From: Chryseobacterium populi
GTDB lineage: Bacteria > Bacteroidota > Bacteroidia > Flavobacteriales > Weeksellaceae
DNA length: 64,000 nucleotides
NCBI RefSeq assembly: GCF_000282115.1
Contig: NZ_AKJY01000041.1
Location: 24,623 to 88,622 of the forward strand
Reading direction: 5' to 3'
This document shows, one piece after another, positions 33,070 through 43,200 of the stretch (the stretch's first letter is position 1; each line of letters opens with the position of its first letter). Position numbers and translations under genes: made by a program. The notes beneath the pieces were generated by a model. It was not told the origin of the DNA. It saw only the letters and a program-made list of their open reading frames with translations, and did not search any database.

Positions 33070-35025
33070 ATGACCGGACAAAACACTTCCGATTTTCACA
33101 AAAAAATTACCCTGGCTGGTTCACTCATTGCCATTGGTATTGTATTTGGGGATATTGGTACCTCACCGTTATACACTCTGAATGCTGTTTTTCATCATAG
33201 AATTATAACAGAAGCCATTGCACTTGGCAGCTTGAGCTGCATTTTTTGGACCCTGGTTTTCCAGACTACCATCAAATATGTACTGATCACTCTGCAGGCT
33301 GATAATAAAGGAGAAGGAGGAATTTTTTCTCTCTACGCCCTTGTGAGGAGATACAGTGGAAAATGGCTTGTTTTTATCGCTATGGCGGGAGGGGCTTTTT
33401 TAATGGCAGATGGAATTATTACCCCGCCAATTTCTGTTGCTTCGGCTGTAGAAGGTGTGCAGGCTGTTATTCCGGGATTTAATACAGTTCCTGTAATCGT
33501 TGGGATTTTAATTGTTTTATTTATTTTCCAACAATTCGGAACCGATAAGATCGGTAAGGTTTTTGGCCCTGCAATGGTGATCTGGTTCGGGTTTATTGGT
33601 GTTTTGGGAGCAATGGCACTGAGCGATAACTGGGGAGTACTGAAAGCTTTAAACCCTTATTATGCCTGTCAAATGCTGGTGAACGAGCCGAAGGGGTTCT
33701 GGCTTTTGGGAAGTATCTTTCTTTGTACAACGGGTGCAGAAGCATTGTACAGTGACATGGGGCATTGCGGAAGGAATAATATAAGGATCAGTTGGATTTT
33801 TATAAAAATTGCGCTGATATTAAGTTATGCAGGGCAAACTACCTGGCTGCTCAATCATGCAGGTGAAGAAGTGGGAAGCCTAAGTCCTTTTTACCATATT
33901 GTTCCACAGTCTATTTTCTGGCCTGCTTTGATAATTGCAACTTTGGCAACTATTATTGCTTCACAGGCCTTAATTAGTGGTTGTTTCACTTTAATCAACG
34001 AGGCAATAAGACTGAATATCTGGCCAAAACATTTGGTTTTATTTCCGAGTAATATAAAAGGACAATTATACATTCCTGCAATAAACTGGTTTCTGATGTG
34101 TGGTTGTGTAGGAATGGTTTTATATTTCAAAGAAAGTACTAAAATGGAAGCGGCATTTGGCCTGAGCGTTACTCTTACAATGCTTATGAGTACGATATTG
34201 ATCAATGCCTACCTGAGGATAAAAAGAGTTCCTTTGATCCTGAATATACTCATTACCGGAATCTTTTTAACAGTAGAAATAAGTTTTTTAATCGCCAACC
34301 TGCAAAAAGTAAAGGATGGCGGTTGGATCACTTTGATCATTGGTTTCTCATTATTCAGCATTATGTACATCTGGTGGAGAGGAAGACAGATAAAATCAGA
34401 CATTCAGTCTTTCGTAAAATTATCAGATCATATTCCAAAACTGAATAAGCTGAGTACGGATGAAAATATGCCAAAATATGCTACCAATCTGGTCTACCTT
34501 ACTACTTCAGATTCTGAAAGAAAAATTGAAAAAACAATCATAGATTCTATATTAAAATTTGGATTGCCAAAGCGGGCAGATATTTATTGGTTTGTTCATG
34601 TCAATATTTTAGATGAACCTTATGCTCAAAAATATTCCGTAGATACTATTATTAAAAATGATGTTTATTACATACAATTTGATTTAGGGTTCCGCGAAGA
34701 TCCAAGAATTGGTTATTATTTTAAGCAGGTAGTGAATGATATGATTGAAAAAAACGAAATAGATGTTGTTGATTCTCTGGAGCAGGCTTATCAGCAAAAT
34801 AAAATAGGTGATTTTAAATTTATTTTAATGGATAGTTTTCTTTCCTATGATAACAGAATGCCGCTTTGGAAAAATTTCATCATGAAGGCTTATTACAATT
34901 TACGTCATTTATCCGTTAAAGATCATATTAATTTTGGACTCGATAAAAGCCATTTGGAAGTAGAACAATACCCCCTGGTTGTAGTTCCTTTTACTGAAAA
35001 TAAATTGAAAAGAAAAGAAGACTGA
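33070..35025 (+). CDS. kup: Kup-type potassium uptake transporter
   Basis: The 651-residue protein has the Kup/HAK/KT signature GIVFGDIGTSPLYTLNAVF at about 22-40, twelve or so membrane segments (about 15-440) and a hydrophilic C-terminal cytosolic part with ATNLVYLTTS. It imports K+ with protons. A small membrane protein gene follows after 64 bp, and the czc-type two-component system follows that. No c-di-AMP riboswitch was recognised upstream. Confidence 0.95.
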   Translation: MTGQNTSDFHKKITLAGSLIAIGIVFGDIGTSPLYTLNAVFHHRIITEAIALGSLSCIFWTLVFQTTIKYVLITLQADNKGEGGIFSLYALVRRYSGKWLVFIAMAGGAFLMADGIITPPISVASAVEGVQAVIPGFNTVPVIVGILIVLFIFQQFGTDKIGKVFGPAMVIWFGFIGVLGAMALSDNWGVLKALNPYYACQMLVNEPKGFWLLGSIFLCTTGAEALYSDMGHCGRNNIRISWIFIKIALILSYAGQTTWLLNHAGEEVGSLSPFYHIVPQSIFWPALIIATLATIIASQALISGCFTLINEAIRLNIWPKHLVLFPSNIKGQLYIPAINWFLMCGCVGMVLYFKESTKMEAAFGLSVTLTMLMSTILINAYLRIKRVPLILNILITGIFLTVEISFLIANLQKVKDGGWITLIIGFSLFSIMYIWWRGRQIKSDIQSFVKLSDHIPKLNKLSTDENMPKYATNLVYLTTSDSERKIEKTIIDSILKFGLPKRADIYWFVHVNILDEPYAQKYSVDTIIKNDVYYIQFDLGFREDPRIGYYFKQVVNDMIEKNEIDVVDSLEQAYQQNKIGDFKFILMDSFLSYDNRMPLWKNFIMKAYYNLRHLSVKDHINFGLDKSHLEVEQYPLVVVPFTENKLKRKED

Positions 35026-35089
35026 TAAAATTCATAAGGTTGACGATTGCAAAAATAATGAATATTTGAATTAACTAATACAATACGGA

Positions 35090-35335
35090 ATGAACAAAAA
35101 TAAACTGTCAGCAATGACCAATGCTGAATTACTCAAACAACAGAAAATTTTAAAAACAATTACTGCTATGCTGGCAGGTGCAATACTTGTTCTATTTGCT
35201 GCAAGTCTTATACTGGCTTTTAAAAAACAGCTTATTGCTTTAAATGCAATTCCCGTTGCATTGCTTCCTGTACTCATTCTCAATCTGAAATCTTTGAAAG
35301 AGTTCAAAGAAGAAATAAAATCAAGAGGGCTGTAA
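35090..35335 (+). CDS. Small two-helix membrane protein ('redox-active disulfide protein 2'-like)
   Basis: The 81-residue product has a charged N-terminus (MTNAELLKQQKILKTIT), two hydrophobic helices (about 26-46 and 52-66) and a basic tail. Proteins of this shape in Flavobacteriia are annotated as redox-active disulfide protein 2, though no cysteine pair is present here, so that name is not informative. It lies after kup on the same strand. Confidence 0.6.
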   Translation: MNKNKLSAMTNAELLKQQKILKTITAMLAGAILVLFAASLILAFKKQLIALNAIPVALLPVLILNLKSLKEFKEEIKSRGL

Positions 35336-35419
35336 TCTAACAATTTTTTTTGAGATGATCAGCGAGTAAAGATGATATAGAAATAGTAAATAGTACAAAA
35401 AATAATTTGTAATTTTCAA

Positions 35420-36097
35420 ATGAATATTTTAATTATTGAAGATGACCAAAGAGTGGCGGAGCTTATCCATAGAGGACTGGAAGAATATGGTTTTTCTCCT
35501 GAGCTGTCTGTTGACGGGCTTTCGGGGAGATCAATGGCTTTAAGTAAATCCTATGACCTAATCATTACCGATATTCTGCTTCCCGGATTAAGCGGGATTG
35601 ATTTTTGCAAAGAGATCAGACAGATAAAGCCGCACATTCCCATTATCATGCTTACAGCACTGGGGACAACCGATGATAAAGTTGAAGGCTTTGATGCTGG
35701 TGCCGATGATTACCTGGTCAAACCTTTTGAAATGAGAGAACTGATTGTACGCATCCGGGCATTATTAAAACGGGCTCTAAAGAATCCTGAAAAAGATTTT
35801 TTCCTCAAATACGCTAATCTTGAAATGGACCTTCAGACCAAAACAGTAAAAAGGGATAATAAAGAAGTAAATCTTACCCCGAAAGAGTTTGATCTTTTGA
35901 CCTATATGGTTCGGAATTCTGAAAAAGTATTGTCAAGAACAGAGATTGCTGAAAAGGTCTGGAATACTTATTTTGATACGGGAACCAATTTTATTGATGT
36001 ATACATTAATTATCTGAGGAAAAAAATTGACAGGGATTTTGAGCCTAAATTAATCCATACCAAGCCGGGTATGGGCTTTATACTCATTGAAAAATGA
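35420..36097 (+). CDS. OmpR-family response regulator
   Basis: The 225-residue protein has a receiver domain with the phospho-acceptor D51 (IITDILLP), T79 and K101 (DDYLVKPF), and a C-terminal winged helix of the OmpR/PhoB type (DLLTYMVRNSEKVLSR...NFIDVYINYLRKKI). Its stop overlaps the kinase start (ATGA). It precedes a CzcCBA-like operon whose promoter contains 11-bp-spaced direct repeats suited to this regulator class, so it likely activates metal efflux. Confidence 0.93.
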   Translation: MNILIIEDDQRVAELIHRGLEEYGFSPELSVDGLSGRSMALSKSYDLIITDILLPGLSGIDFCKEIRQIKPHIPIIMLTALGTTDDKVEGFDAGADDYLVKPFEMRELIVRIRALLKRALKNPEKDFFLKYANLEMDLQTKTVKRDNKEVNLTPKEFDLLTYMVRNSEKVLSRTEIAEKVWNTYFDTGTNFIDVYINYLRKKIDRDFEPKLIHTKPGMGFILIEK

Positions 36098-37464
36098 AAA
36101 TAAGAACACAGATCACCTTACTGTTCACCATTATCACCGCATCAATTTTGTTGCTGTTCGCTGCTATTATTTACTATTCGGCTAAAGAAAACAGGGAGAA
36201 GGAATTTTATACAGTTTTAAAGAGAGAAGCGGAAACGAAAGGCAATCTGTTTTTTAAAGCCCGGGTAGATTCCAGGACATTGCAGAATATTTATAAGAAC
36301 AACCGGATAACCATCAATGAAGTAGAGGTGGCCATTTATAACACCTCCTTTCAATTATTGTATCATGACGCTGTAAACATTGATTTCGTTAAAGAAACAA
36401 AAGAAATGATCAATACAATTGAAACAAAAGGAGAAACCCAATTTTATCAAAAAGACTGGCAGGTAGTAGGGTTAAGATATTCTTTTGAAGGAGAAGACTA
36501 TATTATAACGGCTGCCGCGTATGACGAATACGGATACAACAAATTAAATAGCCTGTTGAGAAACAGTTTGCTGGTACTGTTACTTTCTATTTTGTTCATA
36601 TATATTGCAGGCCGGATCTTTTCAAAAAAAGTATTTAAGCCTGTAAAAGAGATGATTGATAAAGCCAACAATATTTCAGCTACAAACCTTTATTTGCGCC
36701 TGAATACGAAGAACAATAAAGACGAAATTTCAGAATTGGGAAATACATTCAACGGAATGCTCGACAGGCTTGAAAATTCTTTTGATGCGCAAAAGCATTT
36801 TGTCTCCAATATTTCGCACGAATTGCGGACGCCACTTTCTGCTATTATTACCGAACTGGAATTAGCCATCGGCAGGGAGCAGGATAACAACACCTATAAA
36901 AGAGCTATAAAAAATTCGTTGAACGATGCCAAAAAAATAGTCCGCTTATCAAACAGCCTGCTGGATCTGGCCAAAGCCAGCTATGATCCTTCTGAAATTG
37001 CCTTTAAAACCATCCGTATCGATGAAGTTTTGCTGGATGCAAAACATCAGGTACAACAGGCTAATGCAGATTATAAGATTGATCTGCATTTTGAAAATGA
37101 CATCGATGATGAAAATCAAATTTCACTGACCGGGAATGAATATTTATTAAAAGTGGCCTTTGTCAATCTGTTTGAAAATGGATGTAAGTTTTCTGCGGAT
37201 AAAGAATGCCTTGCTTCTATTGCCTTCAATAACCATAGAATATTGTTACACTTCAAAGATAAAGGAATCGGCATTCCAGAGGGTGATCTGGACCATATTT
37301 TTACTCCTTTTTACCGCGGGGAAAACAAGAAGTTCACTGATGGAAACGGTATCGGACTTTCTCTTACGCAAAAAATAATTCTGCTGCATAAAGGTAAAAT
37401 TACAGTGGTTTCAAAACCGGGTATAGGAACAACATTCAGTATCGAACTTCCCGGTTTGTCGTAA
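36094..37464 (+). CDS. Sensor histidine kinase of the metal-efflux locus
   Basis: The 456-residue protein has two membrane helices (about 8-28 and 156-174) around a periplasmic sensor loop of about 125 residues, a HAMP-like region (176-230), the H-box SNISHELRTPLSA with H242, and ATPase boxes (FENGCKF, DKGIGIPEGD, GNGIGLSL). It overlaps the response regulator by 4 bp. With that regulator it probably senses periplasmic metal ions, by analogy to CzcRS/CusRS; no obvious metal-ligand cluster can be named in the loop. Confidence 0.92.
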   Translation: MKIRTQITLLFTIITASILLLFAAIIYYSAKENREKEFYTVLKREAETKGNLFFKARVDSRTLQNIYKNNRITINEVEVAIYNTSFQLLYHDAVNIDFVKETKEMINTIETKGETQFYQKDWQVVGLRYSFEGEDYIITAAAYDEYGYNKLNSLLRNSLLVLLLSILFIYIAGRIFSKKVFKPVKEMIDKANNISATNLYLRLNTKNNKDEISELGNTFNGMLDRLENSFDAQKHFVSNISHELRTPLSAIITELELAIGREQDNNTYKRAIKNSLNDAKKIVRLSNSLLDLAKASYDPSEIAFKTIRIDEVLLDAKHQVQQANADYKIDLHFENDIDDENQISLTGNEYLLKVAFVNLFENGCKFSADKECLASIAFNNHRILLHFKDKGIGIPEGDLDHIFTPFYRGENKKFTDGNGIGLSLTQKIILLHKGKITVVSKPGIGTTFSIELPGLS

Positions 37465-37465
37465 A

Positions 37466-37513
37466 TTCTAATGGAATTCTAATAAAATCCAATAACAGTT
37501 TTTTCTACTTTTG
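37466..37513 (+). promoter_or_regulatory. czc operon promoter with direct-repeat activator sites
   Basis: TTCTAAT at 37466-37472 and 37477-37483 repeat with an 11-bp period, and a third imperfect copy (ATCCAAT) begins at 37487. A TACTTTTG -7 box follows at 37506-37513; no -33 TTG is present. This is the typical layout of an OmpR-type activator site. It begins 2 bp after the kinase stop. Confidence 0.5.
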
Positions 37514-37538
37514 CCGCATAATTCTTTAAAACAGAGCG

Positions 37539-38792
37539 ATGCGTAAAAAATATATTTATTTCCTCCTGTTAAGCTTTTTATTTTCGGGCAGTAGTTTTTC
37601 ACAGACCCGATTTACCTTACAAAAAGCATTACAGACAGCTAGGGAAAACAATTCGGTTCTCAGGACAGAAAAATTCAATATCGGTATTGCGAAGAGCGAC
37701 GTAACAACTGCCGGGCTGCGACCCAATCCTGTTATGGGAATAAGCTACATCAGTACCATAAGAAAACAGGATTATGCCGAAAATACGGGTTTGCTGAATT
37801 CGGCGAATACCCAAACCAGCCTGCAATTGGGAAAAATATTTCAAATCGCCGGCCAGCGTAAAAATGCAATTGATTTAGCTGAAAAAACTGCGGTTGCAAC
37901 TGAAAATACATATCATGAAACTGAAAGAACCCTATATCTTGAAGTTGCCGGTAAATGGATGGAGGTATGGGCTGCCCAAAAAAAGCTGGCTTTGATCCAA
38001 GCTGCCAAAAGCAATATAGACAGCCTGGCCAATATCAACAAGTACCGCTATACAAAACAGGTAATTACTCAAACTGATCTGTACCGCACCGAATTATTGG
38101 CCAGGCAATATGCCCTTCAGGCAAAAACTGCCCAACAGGAAATTATTAATAAACAAAAAGAACTGAAATTTTTCCTGGGGATAAAAGTAGAGGTTACCGC
38201 AGATATTTCTGATGATTTCCTGTACCGAATACCATCAGGAATCGACAGCCTGCTGCAGCAATCCTTACACAACCGGAGTGATATTTTATCTTCCAGATTA
38301 AACGTTGAAGCAGCTTCCTCCAATATCAGGCTGCAAAGATCTTTAGCCATCCCAAGTCCTGAAATAGGAGTGGTTTACAATCCACAGAATAGAATCCCTT
38401 ATGTAGGAGCCTACCTCACATTTGAACTCCCTTTTTTTTCAAGAAACCAGGGAGAAAGGCAAAAAGCCGTATTGCTCAAGCAGCAGGCCGAACAGCAATT
38501 CAGCACCATTCAAAGCAGGATAGGGACAGAGGTAACCAATGCCTACGCAGATTATGAATTTCAGAAACAAAGTCTTGAAAAATTCGAGAACATGATCACA
38601 CAGGCACAAACGATTTTAAACAATGTGAAATATGCCTATCTGCGGGGTGGAACGACAATAATCGATTTTTTGGAAGCCCAAAGAAGCTGGCTCGAAATAC
38701 AGCAGCAGTACTATGATACCCTGGAGCTATATAAGCAAAGTATTATTCAATTACTTTACGTAACAGGATTAATCAATCAATTGGCAAAATAA
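37539..38792 (+). CDS. TolC-family outer-membrane protein of metal efflux (CzcC-like)
   Basis: The 417-residue protein has a signal peptide (MRKKYIYFLLLSFLFSGSSFSQ) and the repeated TolC-type helices, including SPEIGVVYNPQNRIPYVGAYLTFELPFFSRNQGERQ, a pattern frequent in CzcC/CusC-like proteins. It is the first gene of the operon with the adaptor (1-bp overlap) and the CzcA-like pump, and would form the outer-membrane exit duct. Confidence 0.88.
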   Translation: MRKKYIYFLLLSFLFSGSSFSQTRFTLQKALQTARENNSVLRTEKFNIGIAKSDVTTAGLRPNPVMGISYISTIRKQDYAENTGLLNSANTQTSLQLGKIFQIAGQRKNAIDLAEKTAVATENTYHETERTLYLEVAGKWMEVWAAQKKLALIQAAKSNIDSLANINKYRYTKQVITQTDLYRTELLARQYALQAKTAQQEIINKQKELKFFLGIKVEVTADISDDFLYRIPSGIDSLLQQSLHNRSDILSSRLNVEAASSNIRLQRSLAIPSPEIGVVYNPQNRIPYVGAYLTFELPFFSRNQGERQKAVLLKQQAEQQFSTIQSRIGTEVTNAYADYEFQKQSLEKFENMITQAQTILNNVKYAYLRGGTTIIDFLEAQRSWLEIQQQYYDTLELYKQSIIQLLYVTGLINQLAK

Positions 38793-39862
38793 TGAAAAGA
38801 AGTATTTATATCATTTCAGCGGTTTTATTTTTAACTGCCTGTGGGAGCAAAGAAAATAATAAACAACCGGAAAAAAATGTGTCACCGACAGTAAGCAATA
38901 ACGGTAAGACCATTACTTTTCAGGATGCCGGGACCTTCACTTTTTTCAAAACGGAAAAAATAACATCGGGTAATATCAATGCAGATATCACAGCCCCGGC
39001 CCAGGTTGTAGCTACGGTTGTTGAGAATAGGATTATATTATTCAATGATCCCGAATTGAGTGCAAATTATACTGAGCTGATCAACCAAAAAGCGAGTATC
39101 GCACAAAAGAAAGCAATTGTTACGCAAAAGCAGGCTATTGTAAGACAGAAACAAGCTATTATCAGGCAAAAGCAAGTAGAAATACAAAGATTTCAGGATT
39201 TATTTGCTCATGGTGCAAGCACAGGTAAGGAAGTAGCAGATGCAAGAGTAGATAAAATGGCAGCTGAAAGTGATCTGAACACTGCTGTTGCGGAAAAAGC
39301 GGCAGCTGAAGCTGACCTGATAGCCCAACAAAGCCTTATTCTGGAGCAACAGTCAAAATTAAAAATGGCAGGTTTCAATCCCGATGCCTTGCTGGGTACA
39401 GACAAGGGAAAAGCATGGATCATTGCTGATATTCCTGAAAGCCAGGCAGGGAAAATTAAAGAAGGAGGTTCCTGCCAAATAACATTTAATGCTTTTCCCA
39501 ACGAAAATTTCACGGGGCTTATCGAAGATATTGCCGATGTTATTGATAATACCACCCGAATGATAAAATTAAGAATAAGCATCGATAATGCTGATAATAA
39601 ATTAAGATCGGGCATGTTTGCCACTATTTCATTTGGAGTACATGAAGGTGATTTTATCAGCATTCCCAAAAGTGCGCTGGCTACGGTACAGGCTAAAAAT
39701 TATGTTTTTGTGAAAAAAGGCAGTGGTATTTTTCAGCGAAGAGAAGTAAATATTGGGAGCCAGGTAGGTGAAAGAATTGTTGTATATAAAGGGTTGAACG
39801 ATGGCGAGGAAATCGCTGTAGAAGGCGTGATGCAGCTAAAAGGTTTGTCATTTGGATATTAA
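38792..39862 (+). CDS. Metal-efflux periplasmic adaptor lipoprotein (CzcB-like)
   Basis: The 356-residue protein has a lipoprotein signal (MKRSIYIISAVLFLTAC, Cys 17), a long helical hairpin and a beta-barrel/membrane-proximal domain (LRSGMFATISFGV). An unusual feature is four near-perfect heptads at residues 105-132 (QKKAIVT, QKQAIVR, QKQAIIR, QKQVEIQ), a local tandem expansion in the hairpin, visible as DNA repeats at 39104-39187. The start overlaps the preceding stop (TAATG). Confidence 0.88.
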   Translation: MKRSIYIISAVLFLTACGSKENNKQPEKNVSPTVSNNGKTITFQDAGTFTFFKTEKITSGNINADITAPAQVVATVVENRIILFNDPELSANYTELINQKASIAQKKAIVTQKQAIVRQKQAIIRQKQVEIQRFQDLFAHGASTGKEVADARVDKMAAESDLNTAVAEKAAAEADLIAQQSLILEQQSKLKMAGFNPDALLGTDKGKAWIIADIPESQAGKIKEGGSCQITFNAFPNENFTGLIEDIADVIDNTTRMIKLRISIDNADNKLRSGMFATISFGVHEGDFISIPKSALATVQAKNYVFVKKGSGIFQRREVNIGSQVGERIVVYKGLNDGEEIAVEGVMQLKGLSFGY

Positions 39863-39990
39863 AAAGAGGAAATAATGTCAATCAAATAAAAAATAATATG
39901 CGGGGATTTTTCTGACCTGTTGTATGGCCGTAATCTATTTTATGATTGCTTCCATTATTCCGAAAAGGACAATACTTTAAACTCAAAATT

Positions 39991-40290
39991 ATGATACAGG
40001 CACAAATATTTATTGATGCAGATGATTTAAAAGGAACACAATTAGGGTACGAATTCATATTGCAGTTTTTGATCGTACACAACATTAAAGGGGCAACTGT
40101 ATTTCGGGGCAGGTTGGGCTATGGTGAAAACCAATATATCAACCGTCCCAACAATCTATTCAGTTTTGACCAGACGCCAATAATGATAACCTTCATTGAT
40201 GATGATGAAAAAGTGAAAACCGTTTTAACCGAACTCAGAAACCTATACAGGGGAGGTTTTATTGTTACACATCAAGTAGAGAAATGGTAA
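39991..40290 (+). CDS. DUF190 (PII/CutA-like) protein
   Basis: From ATG 39991 the product is 99 residues (MIQAQIFIDADDLKGTQLGY...), matching DUF190, a small ferredoxin-like fold related to PII and CutA. The frame is open to 39946, but the family start is at MIQAQ. It lies 4 bp before the CzcA-like pump gene and about 130 bp after the adaptor; DUF190 genes commonly sit beside metal-efflux RND genes in Bacteroidota (recollection). It could sense metal or nucleotide state and modulate the pump; function is unproven. Confidence 0.82.
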   Translation: MIQAQIFIDADDLKGTQLGYEFILQFLIVHNIKGATVFRGRLGYGENQYINRPNNLFSFDQTPIMITFIDDDEKVKTVLTELRNLYRGGFIVTHQVEKW

Positions 40291-40294
40291 AATA

Positions 40295-43200
40295 ATGATA
40301 AAGAATTTACTCATATTCAGTTTAAGAAACCGCTGGGCGGTAATTGCAGTAAGTATGGTCACAATGGCTATCGGTTTTTGGTGCTTTACGCAGCTTAAAA
40401 TAGAGGCCTATCCTGATATTGCTGACACTAATGTCATCGTCATTGCCCAATATGAAGGCCGTGCGGCTGAAGAAGTAGAACAGCAGGTCACTATTCCTAT
40501 TGAAAGGGCTCTGCAGAATACGCCCAATGTTTTAGACCGCAGAAGCAGAACGATATTCGGACTAGCGGTGGTTCAGCTTACTTTTAAGGATGGAACAGAT
40601 GATTATTTCGCCAGGCAGCAGGTTACAGAACGTCTTGCAGGAGCAGAGCTGCCGGAAGGAGTAACCCCCGAACTGGCTCCGCTTTCAACTGCTGTGGGCG
40701 AGATTTTCAGGTATGTAGTGGAGGCTCCCCCTACTTACAGCCAGGCACAGCTAAGGGATTTGCAGGATTGGGTAATAAAGCCTGCATTATTGCAGGTAGA
40801 CGGGATTGCGGATGTAGCAACCTTCGGTGGTCCCTTAAAACAATTCCATATCATTACCTCACCTGAAAAATTGAGAAAGTATAATCTCACTTTGCAGAAT
40901 GTAATGGATGCAGTTAACACAAACAACCAGAATACAGGGGGAAATGTTATTGAAAGAGGTGGACAGGGCTTTGCTGTCCGGGGTTTGGGTGCCATCAAGA
41001 CGGGGGAGGATATCCAAAATATTGTATTAAAATCGGAAAACGGTGTTCCTGTTTTTGTGCGCGATGTCGCTACAGTTGAAATTACGCCACCACCGCCAAG
41101 CGGAGTTTTGGGATATACGGTAACTAAAGAAAAAAAAGATGTAAACAGTGGAGTAGAAGGTATCGTATTGTTAAGAAGATATGAGAATCCCAGTGAGGTA
41201 TTAAAGGCGTTGAAAGAGCGGATGACATCTCTTCAACAAAATGATCTGCCACAGGATGTAACGTTACGACCCATGTACGACAGAAGCTTTTTGATAGATC
41301 ATTCGCTGGAGACAGTGACCCACACTTTATTTGAAGGAATTTCTATTGTCATTATTCTTTTAATTTTCTTTCTGGGAAGTATAAGAAGTGCATTGGTCGT
41401 AGCTTTAACTATTCCTTTTTCTTTGTTTTTTGCGTTCATATTAATGCGTCTTACCGGAATTCCTGCCAATTTACTTTCATTAGGGGCGATAGATTTTGGG
41501 ATTATCGTGGATGGAGCCTGTGTTATGGCTGAACATCTGATCAGAAAATACAGGACGGCCACTCCCGAAGAAAAACAGGAAGGCATCGTGAAAATAACCT
41601 TACAGGCTGCGCAGGAAGTGGGACGGGAGATTTTCTTTTCTGTTACGATTATTATTTTAGCCTATATGCCTATTCTCCTGATGACCAGAGTAGAAGGAAA
41701 GCTGTTTTCGCCAATGGCTTTGACGCTGGCTTTTGCAGTGATCGGTTCTATGCTGGCAGCACTAACCTTTATTCCTGTGCTGATCTCGTTCGCCTACAGA
41801 AAGAGCCTGGCAAATGTAAATAAACCCATGAAAGAACATGAAAATTTTGTTTTGGATTTTCTTACAAAAATATATGGAAACACATTAGAGCTATTCCTGA
41901 AATCATATAAAAAAACAACCATTATCGGGTTTTCTGTTGTGATTGTTTTAATTCTTTGCGGTATAAAACTGGGGACAGAATTTTTACCTACCCTGGATGA
42001 AGGCTCTATTTTTTTAAGGGGTAATTTTCCGACAGGGATATCCATTCAGGAAAATGCAAAGTATGCACCTAAAATAAGAAATATTGTATCAAAATATCCT
42101 CAAATCTCTTATGTAATAACCCAAACCGGGCGAAATGACGATGGTACAGACCCTTTCCCTGCCAACAGAAATGAAATCCTCGTTGGGCTGAAAGATTATA
42201 AGCTCTGGAGCGATACCATCTCCAAAAAAGATTTGGTTGAAAAAATAAAGACCGACCTGCAGCATCAACTCCCTTCGGTACAATTTTCATCGGGGCAGCC
42301 TATCATAGATCAAGTCATGGAAATTGTAAACGGAAGTGCCGCCGACCTGGCTGTTTCAATCGTTGGGGATGATTTAAAATTAATGAGGCAAAAAGCGGAC
42401 AGTATTGCTGCCATTGCCAAAGAGATCCAGGGTGCAAAAGGGGTAAATATCGAGCAGGAAGGTGTACAGGAACAACTGGCCATAGAAGTAAACAGAGAGA
42501 TGGCTGCCCGCTATGGGATCAATGTGGCGGATATTCAAAATATGATAGAAGCGGCTATTGGTGGAAAAGCAGTCTCAACACTTTATGACGGAGCCAAACG
42601 ATACGATATTGTGGTCCGCTTCCTCCCCGAAAGCCGAAACTCTATTGATGCCATCAAAAACTTATTGGTTCCCGCAGCAAACGGGGCATTAGTTCCTATG
42701 GACCAATTGGCGGATATTCATTTTGTTGAAGGGCAAACTAATATTTACCGATATGGAAGCAAACGTATGATAACAGTACGTACCAATATTCTGGGACGCG
42801 ACCAGGGAAGTTTTGTGAAAGAGCTGCAGGATAAAGTAGAAAAAAACGTTCAGGTTCCAAAAGGTTATGAGATCATTTACGGCGGCCAGTATGAAAACCT
42901 GGAACGGGCAGGAAAACAATTATTGTTTACGATCCCGCTAACCTTATTAATGGTTTTTTTATTTCTGTTTATGTTATACAGAAACCTGAGATATACCTTA
43001 ATTACGATGAGCTGTATTTTATTTGCTTTGGGAGGTGGAATTGTTGCTCTGCTTTTAAGGGGGTATTATTTTAATGTTTCGGCAGGAGTGGGTTTTGTAA
43101 GTATTTTCGGGATATCTGTAATGGCGGGTGTATTGCTGGTTTCAGCGTTGAACAGAGGTACACAGAATATTGTAAATGACCAGACGGTTGCCCGGGTTTC

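Noticed and set aside
39667..39900. Minus-strand ORFs near the end of the adaptor gene
   Set aside because: Antisense to the adaptor and its 3' end; no start context or domain.
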